The notes below the pieces were generated by a model. The model did no database searches. It had not been told where the DNA came from and saw nothing but the letters and a program-made list of their open reading frames with translations. DNA of 9,052 bases from CAYLNK01 sp964384675 (GTDB taxonomy: Bacteria > Acidobacteriota > Thermoanaerobaculia > UBA5066), in contig CAYLNK010000281.1 of assembly GCA_964384675.1 (NCBI GenBank), forward strand, positions 1-9,052, given 5' to 3'. Both the position numbers and the translations under genes were made by a program. Of the stretch, positions 6,374 to 9,052 are shown one piece after another (the first letter of the stretch is position 1; every line of letters starts with the position of its first letter).

Positions 6374-8797
6374 CTACCGGAGCAGGCGGAAGGCGGCGAT
6401 GGCGATCAAGCGGGCCTCGGACGGAGCCCGGGCCGAAAGCCGCTCGCACAGGACCGGCCAGTTCCGCGGCGTCACGCCGTAGGGCCTGAGCGGCGCGAGC
6501 CAGTCCTCCGGGGAGAGCCCCTTCAGGCTCGCCCGCTCCTTCAGCAGCAGCTCCCCCCACTCCGGACGGGGGCGCCCGCGCAGGTCGATCGCCGTCGTCT
6601 CGAAGCCGTCGGGCGAGGTGCGCAGAAAGAGGAGCCCGTCCCCGGCGACTCCGGCCTTTTCCAGCTTGACCAGGGCGACCCGCCCGCGCGGACCGTCCTC
6701 CATCTCCTGGAAGACGCCCTCTACGAGAGGGTGTCCGGACGCGAAGAACTCCAGCTCCTCGCGGTCCACGGCCTCCTCGCGGTCGAAGGTGCCGAGCCAC
6801 CGGGTGCCGCCCGTCACTCCCGGCAGGTGCTCGACGATGGCGTCCGAGCCGAACTCCACGTACCAGGAGCGCCGCCCTGTCCGCGCGCGCCGCTCGAAGC
6901 CGAAGAGGTCGCACGCGCCGAGCGTGAAGGCCTCGGTGTCGGCGTCCAGGCTCTCCGGGATGCGGGACAGGATGCCCTCCGTCTTCTCCGCGCGGAACCC
7001 GTCGGCGTGAAGGTGGTGATAGACGGCTTTCTGCCGCGCCCCGACCGCTTCGCGCACCTCGGCCGCGATCTCGGCCACGGGGAGCGAAGCTCCCGTCCGG
7101 GCCTTCTTCATCGCCTTGTGGATCGCCTGCTCCACGTGGGAGAGCGACCGTTCCAGCCCCCCGAGCGGCTCGCGGAAGAGGCCGATCGCCTCGTACAGGG
7201 CGACGAGCTCCGCCCCGAAGCCGGAGGCCGGACGGAAGTAGACGATCTCCACGGGCAGGGTGCGGTTGATCCGGTCCAGCCGGCCGATCCGCTGCTCCAC
7301 CTGCGCGGGGTCCGGGGGCAGGTCGAAGAGGACGAGGCGCCGGCAGAACTCGAAGTTCCGGCCTTCGCCTCCGCATTCCGTCGAGATCAGGAGCGCCGGC
7401 CCCTCGGGCCGCCGGAACTCGGCGACCTCGAGGTCCCGCCGGTCCACGGACAGCTCCTCGTGGAAGACCGCGACGCGACGGCGCGTCGCGGTCTCGAGGC
7501 GCGCCTTCAGCGCGTTCAGCGTGTCGCGGTCGTGGCAGAAGACGAGCGTCTTCCCCTCGTCGGGGCCGCCCCGCGAGAGGGCCGTGGCGTGCTCGACGAG
7601 CCACTCCACCCTCGGGTCGTCGCCGTCGGCGAGGCCCGCGGCCGGAAGGGGGCGGTCGAGGTCGACGGGCTGCGGGACGCGCGGCGGCAGGCCGCCGATG
7701 TCGACGCGCCGCGTGGCGCTCGTGCAGGGAGGCAGCGGCACGTCCCGCTCGAGCGAGGCCACGAACTCCGTCTCGGATCGGTAGGCGTCCGGACGCGCGA
7801 GCTCGAGCAGCGTGAAGAAGCCGTTGGTGTCGGCCTCGAGCGGCGTCGCCGAGAGGAGGAGGAGATGCCGCGTCGCTCGCGCGAGCGGGGCGATGGCCCG
7901 GTACGCCGCGTTCCCGGGGTCGCCGGCGAGCCGCTCGAGCCGGTGCGCCTCGTCCACGACCAGGAGGTCGAGGCCGGCCTTCTCGGCCTGCTTCACGAGA
8001 CGGGGATCGGCCTCCAGGTCCTCGAGCGCGATCACCGAGCGCCGGTGCGCCTCGAACGGGTTGAATCCGGGACCGTGGTCGGTGACGACGTCGTCCCGCC
8101 GCTTCTTGTCGAGGAGGACGAAGTTCTGGTGGAACTTCCGGTACAGCTCGCCGAGCCACTGCACGGTGAGCGTCGCCGGCGCGACGACGAGCGTCCGGTC
8201 GGCCCGCTCGGTTCGTAGGAGCCGCGACAGGATGAGGCACGCCTCGATCGTCTTGCCGAGGCCGACCTCGTCGGCGAGGAGCCACCGCACCGGGTCCGAC
8301 GCCGTCGCGCGTTCGGCCACGTGCAGCTGGTGCGGGTAGATGCGGATGCGGCCGCCCAGGAACGACCCGAGACCGCGAGCCTGCCGCACGCGTGCCAGGA
8401 GCAGGCCCGACAGGCGATTCCGGAACGCCGAGGCCCGGTCGTTCTCGAGCGCCGCCAGCCGCTGCAGCGGGTCGTCCGGCAAGGAGAGGGGCCACAGCTC
8501 CGAGCCCGATGCCACCGTCCCGTCGGCGAGCCGATAGCGGTCTTCGAGGCGCTCCTCCACCACGGTCTCGACGCCGCTCGCCTCGACGCGCACCTTCTGG
8601 CCGGGCACGTAGAGGAGCGGGCGAAGGGCCGAGTCATCGGCCGCCAGCGTCAGCTTCGTGTCCGTCTTCGGGAAGTGCACGACGAGGCGCCGCCCGACCA
8701 GCTCCACCACTCGTCCCGGGCCGAGATCCGGGTTGAATTTGTGGACGAGCTTGTCGTTCAGCTTGAAGGGGGGACGGGGCGGGGCCTTGGTCGCCAT
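6374..8797 (-). CDS. rapA: RapA-like SNF2-family ATPase (RNA polymerase-associated)
   Basis: This 807-residue protein resembles E. coli RapA/HepA, which uses ATP hydrolysis to remobilise stalled RNA polymerase in the cytoplasm. Two Tudor/KOW-like beta segments open it (about 11-60, with LGPGRVVELVGRRLVVHF; about 63-104), as in RapA. The SNF2 motor follows: YPHQL (154-158), motif I DEVGLGKT (176-183), motif II DEAH (282-285), motif III SAT (316-318), motif IV near TLVFCHDRD (417-425), motif V with GGEGRNFEF (476-484) and motif VI QRIGRLDR (502-509). The FDLPPDPAQVEQRIGRLDRI stretch closely resembles RapA. The C-terminal part is recognisable (FASGHPLVEG, 685-694) but shorter, since E. coli RapA has 968 residues; the spacing between motifs III and IV is also shorter. 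The ATG at 8797-8795 is the first start codon in frame; only a weak GCGGA precedes it. The gene ends 41 nt before the A2M start. A general SNF2 helicase of other function is the alternative. Confidence 0.88.
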   Translation of the reverse strand: MATKAPPRPPFKLNDKLVHKFNPDLGPGRVVELVGRRLVVHFPKTDTKLTLAADDSALRPLLYVPGQKVRVEASGVETVVEERLEDRYRLADGTVASGSELWPLSLPDDPLQRLAALENDRASAFRNRLSGLLLARVRQARGLGSFLGGRIRIYPHQLHVAERATASDPVRWLLADEVGLGKTIEACLILSRLLRTERADRTLVVAPATLTVQWLGELYRKFHQNFVLLDKKRRDDVVTDHGPGFNPFEAHRRSVIALEDLEADPRLVKQAEKAGLDLLVVDEAHRLERLAGDPGNAAYRAIAPLARATRHLLLLSATPLEADTNGFFTLLELARPDAYRSETEFVASLERDVPLPPCTSATRRVDIGGLPPRVPQPVDLDRPLPAAGLADGDDPRVEWLVEHATALSRGGPDEGKTLVFCHDRDTLNALKARLETATRRRVAVFHEELSVDRRDLEVAEFRRPEGPALLISTECGGEGRNFEFCRRLVLFDLPPDPAQVEQRIGRLDRINRTLPVEIVYFRPASGFGAELVALYEAIGLFREPLGGLERSLSHVEQAIHKAMKKARTGASLPVAEIAAEVREAVGARQKAVYHHLHADGFRAEKTEGILSRIPESLDADTEAFTLGACDLFGFERRARTGRRSWYVEFGSDAIVEHLPGVTGGTRWLGTFDREEAVDREELEFFASGHPLVEGVFQEMEDGPRGRVALVKLEKAGVAGDGLLFLRTSPDGFETTAIDLRGRPRPEWGELLLKERASLKGLSPEDWLAPLRPYGVTPRNWPVLCERLSARAPSEARLIAIAAFRLLR

Positions 8798-8854
8798 CGG
8801 GGGTCCGCATGGTGCCCGTGGCGGCCCATTCCGGCAAGCGGGATAATCGTGTCG
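8798..8854. promoter_or_regulatory. Divergent intergenic region
   Basis: This 57-bp gap separates the RapA-like gene from the divergent small gene and must hold both of their start signals unless promoters lie inside coding sequence. The only AT-rich stretch is GGATAATCG near 8841-8849, which gives -10-like hexamers on both strands: GATAAT on plus and GATTAT on minus. No convincing -35 element, palindrome or strong ribosome binding site is visible. Confidence 0.45.
8842..8847 (+). promoter_or_regulatory. Candidate -10 hexamer GATAAT for the divergent small gene
   Basis: GATAAT matches TATAAT at five of six positions and ends seven bases before the ATG at 8855, placing transcription start close to the start codon. 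The -35 position is not recognisable and there is no Shine-Dalgarno. The arrangement resembles that at the A2M start and suggests a leaderless or near-leaderless message. Confidence 0.4.
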
Positions 8855-9052
8855 ATGAAGTTCCGCCGGGATCTCGACGCCGAGGTGGCGAAGTTCTTCA
8901 AGGGGACGCCGGACGAGCGCGTGGCCCGTGCGCTCCGGCTCGGCCGGCGGGGCGTCGACGTCTTCCTGGCGTCGCTGCCACCGGGCACGCCGCGCTCCGT
9001 CGCCGCCGAGATGCTGCGCAGGGGCAGGCAGGCCGACCGGCGCCGCTCGCCC
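8855..9052 (+). CDS. Unrecognised small basic protein, N-terminal part
   Basis: The frame is open from the ATG to the window edge (66 codons, no stop seen). It begins MKFRRDLDAEVAKFF and continues with alternating hydrophobic and Arg-rich stretches. I count 14 Arg and 3 Lys against 8 acidic residues, so the visible part is clearly basic. Two amphipathic helices seem likely (about 6-16 and 20-32), followed by a Pro/Gly turn (42-46) and another helix (about 47-57). The end RRGRQADRRRSP could be a nucleic-acid-binding tail. There is no signal peptide or membrane segment. A GTG two codons upstream (8849) is an alternative start. I do not recognise the family and assign no function. Support is the -10-like hexamer upstream, the absence of any minus-strand gene here and a gene-like composition. 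Confidence 0.6.
   Translation, partial: MKFRRDLDAEVAKFFKGTPDERVARALRLGRRGVDVFLASLPPGTPRSVAAEMLRRGRQADRRRSP

Noticed and set aside
6320..8218. A 632-codon plus-strand open frame antisense to the RapA-like gene.
   Set aside because: It has the same codon-aligned antisense relation. It ends where the RapA-like gene uses a rare CTA codon (Leu194), which shows that it is a by-product of codon bias.
6342..8495. A 717-codon minus-strand open frame overlapping the RapA-like gene in another frame.
   Set aside because: Its translation is Arg/Gly/Pro/Ala-rich and lacks motifs, while the overlapping frame has every SNF2 motif in order.
1..9052. A defence island, mobile element, CRISPR array or prophage.
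   Set aside because: I see no transposase, integrase, spaced direct repeats, tRNA or phage genes. The SNF2 ATPase looks like RapA, with Tudor-like N-terminal segments, and not like a DISARM or restriction-linked helicase, and it has no methyltransferase or nuclease next to it in the window.

Overview
The window is GC-rich bacterial DNA, densely coding, with three genes on the minus strand and the start of a fourth on the plus strand. The signal peptide on a very large secreted anti-protease-like protein, together with a RapA-type RNA polymerase recycling ATPase, suggests a free-living bacterium with an outer membrane. The phylum cannot be settled from the sequence. An Acidobacteriota-like or other high-GC environmental lineage is my best guess, with low confidence.

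Layout, following minus-strand transcription from right to left. At 8855-9052 (plus) is the start of an unrecognised small basic protein, transcribed divergently from the rest. A 57-bp divergent intergenic gap (8798-8854) follows. At 8797-6374 (minus) is a RapA-like SNF2-family ATPase with two N-terminal Tudor-like segments and a full set of helicase motifs. A 41-bp gap (6333-6373) holds a perfect 7-bp inverted repeat that runs into the next start codon. At 6332-204 (minus) is a 2042-residue bacterial alpha-2-macroglobulin (A2M) family protein with a Sec signal peptide, macroglobulin (MG) domains, a long flexible bait-like insert, an intact CxEQ thioester motif and a C-terminal MG10-like domain. 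At 194-1 (minus), nine bases after the A2M stop and in the same frame, begins a GYF_2 (DUF4339) domain protein that runs off the window edge.

The two left-hand genes are spaced like a coupled pair, so the GYF_2 protein may be produced with the A2M. The RapA-like gene is close enough to share a transcript, but its cytoplasmic transcription role has no obvious link to a secreted protease trap. Candidate promoter sequence next to the A2M start allows independent expression. No start codon in the window has a clear Shine-Dalgarno sequence at normal spacing. Two starts have a TANNNT- or TATAAT-like hexamer 6-7 nt upstream, which fits leaderless transcription.

There is no stretch over 300 bases without a gene. 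I see no RNA genes, insertion sequences, CRISPR arrays or phage genes. I found no clear undescribed system. The items most worth a second look are the hairpin and -10-like architecture at the A2M start, the bait-like insert, the in-frame A2M/GYF_2 junction and the unidentified divergent gene.
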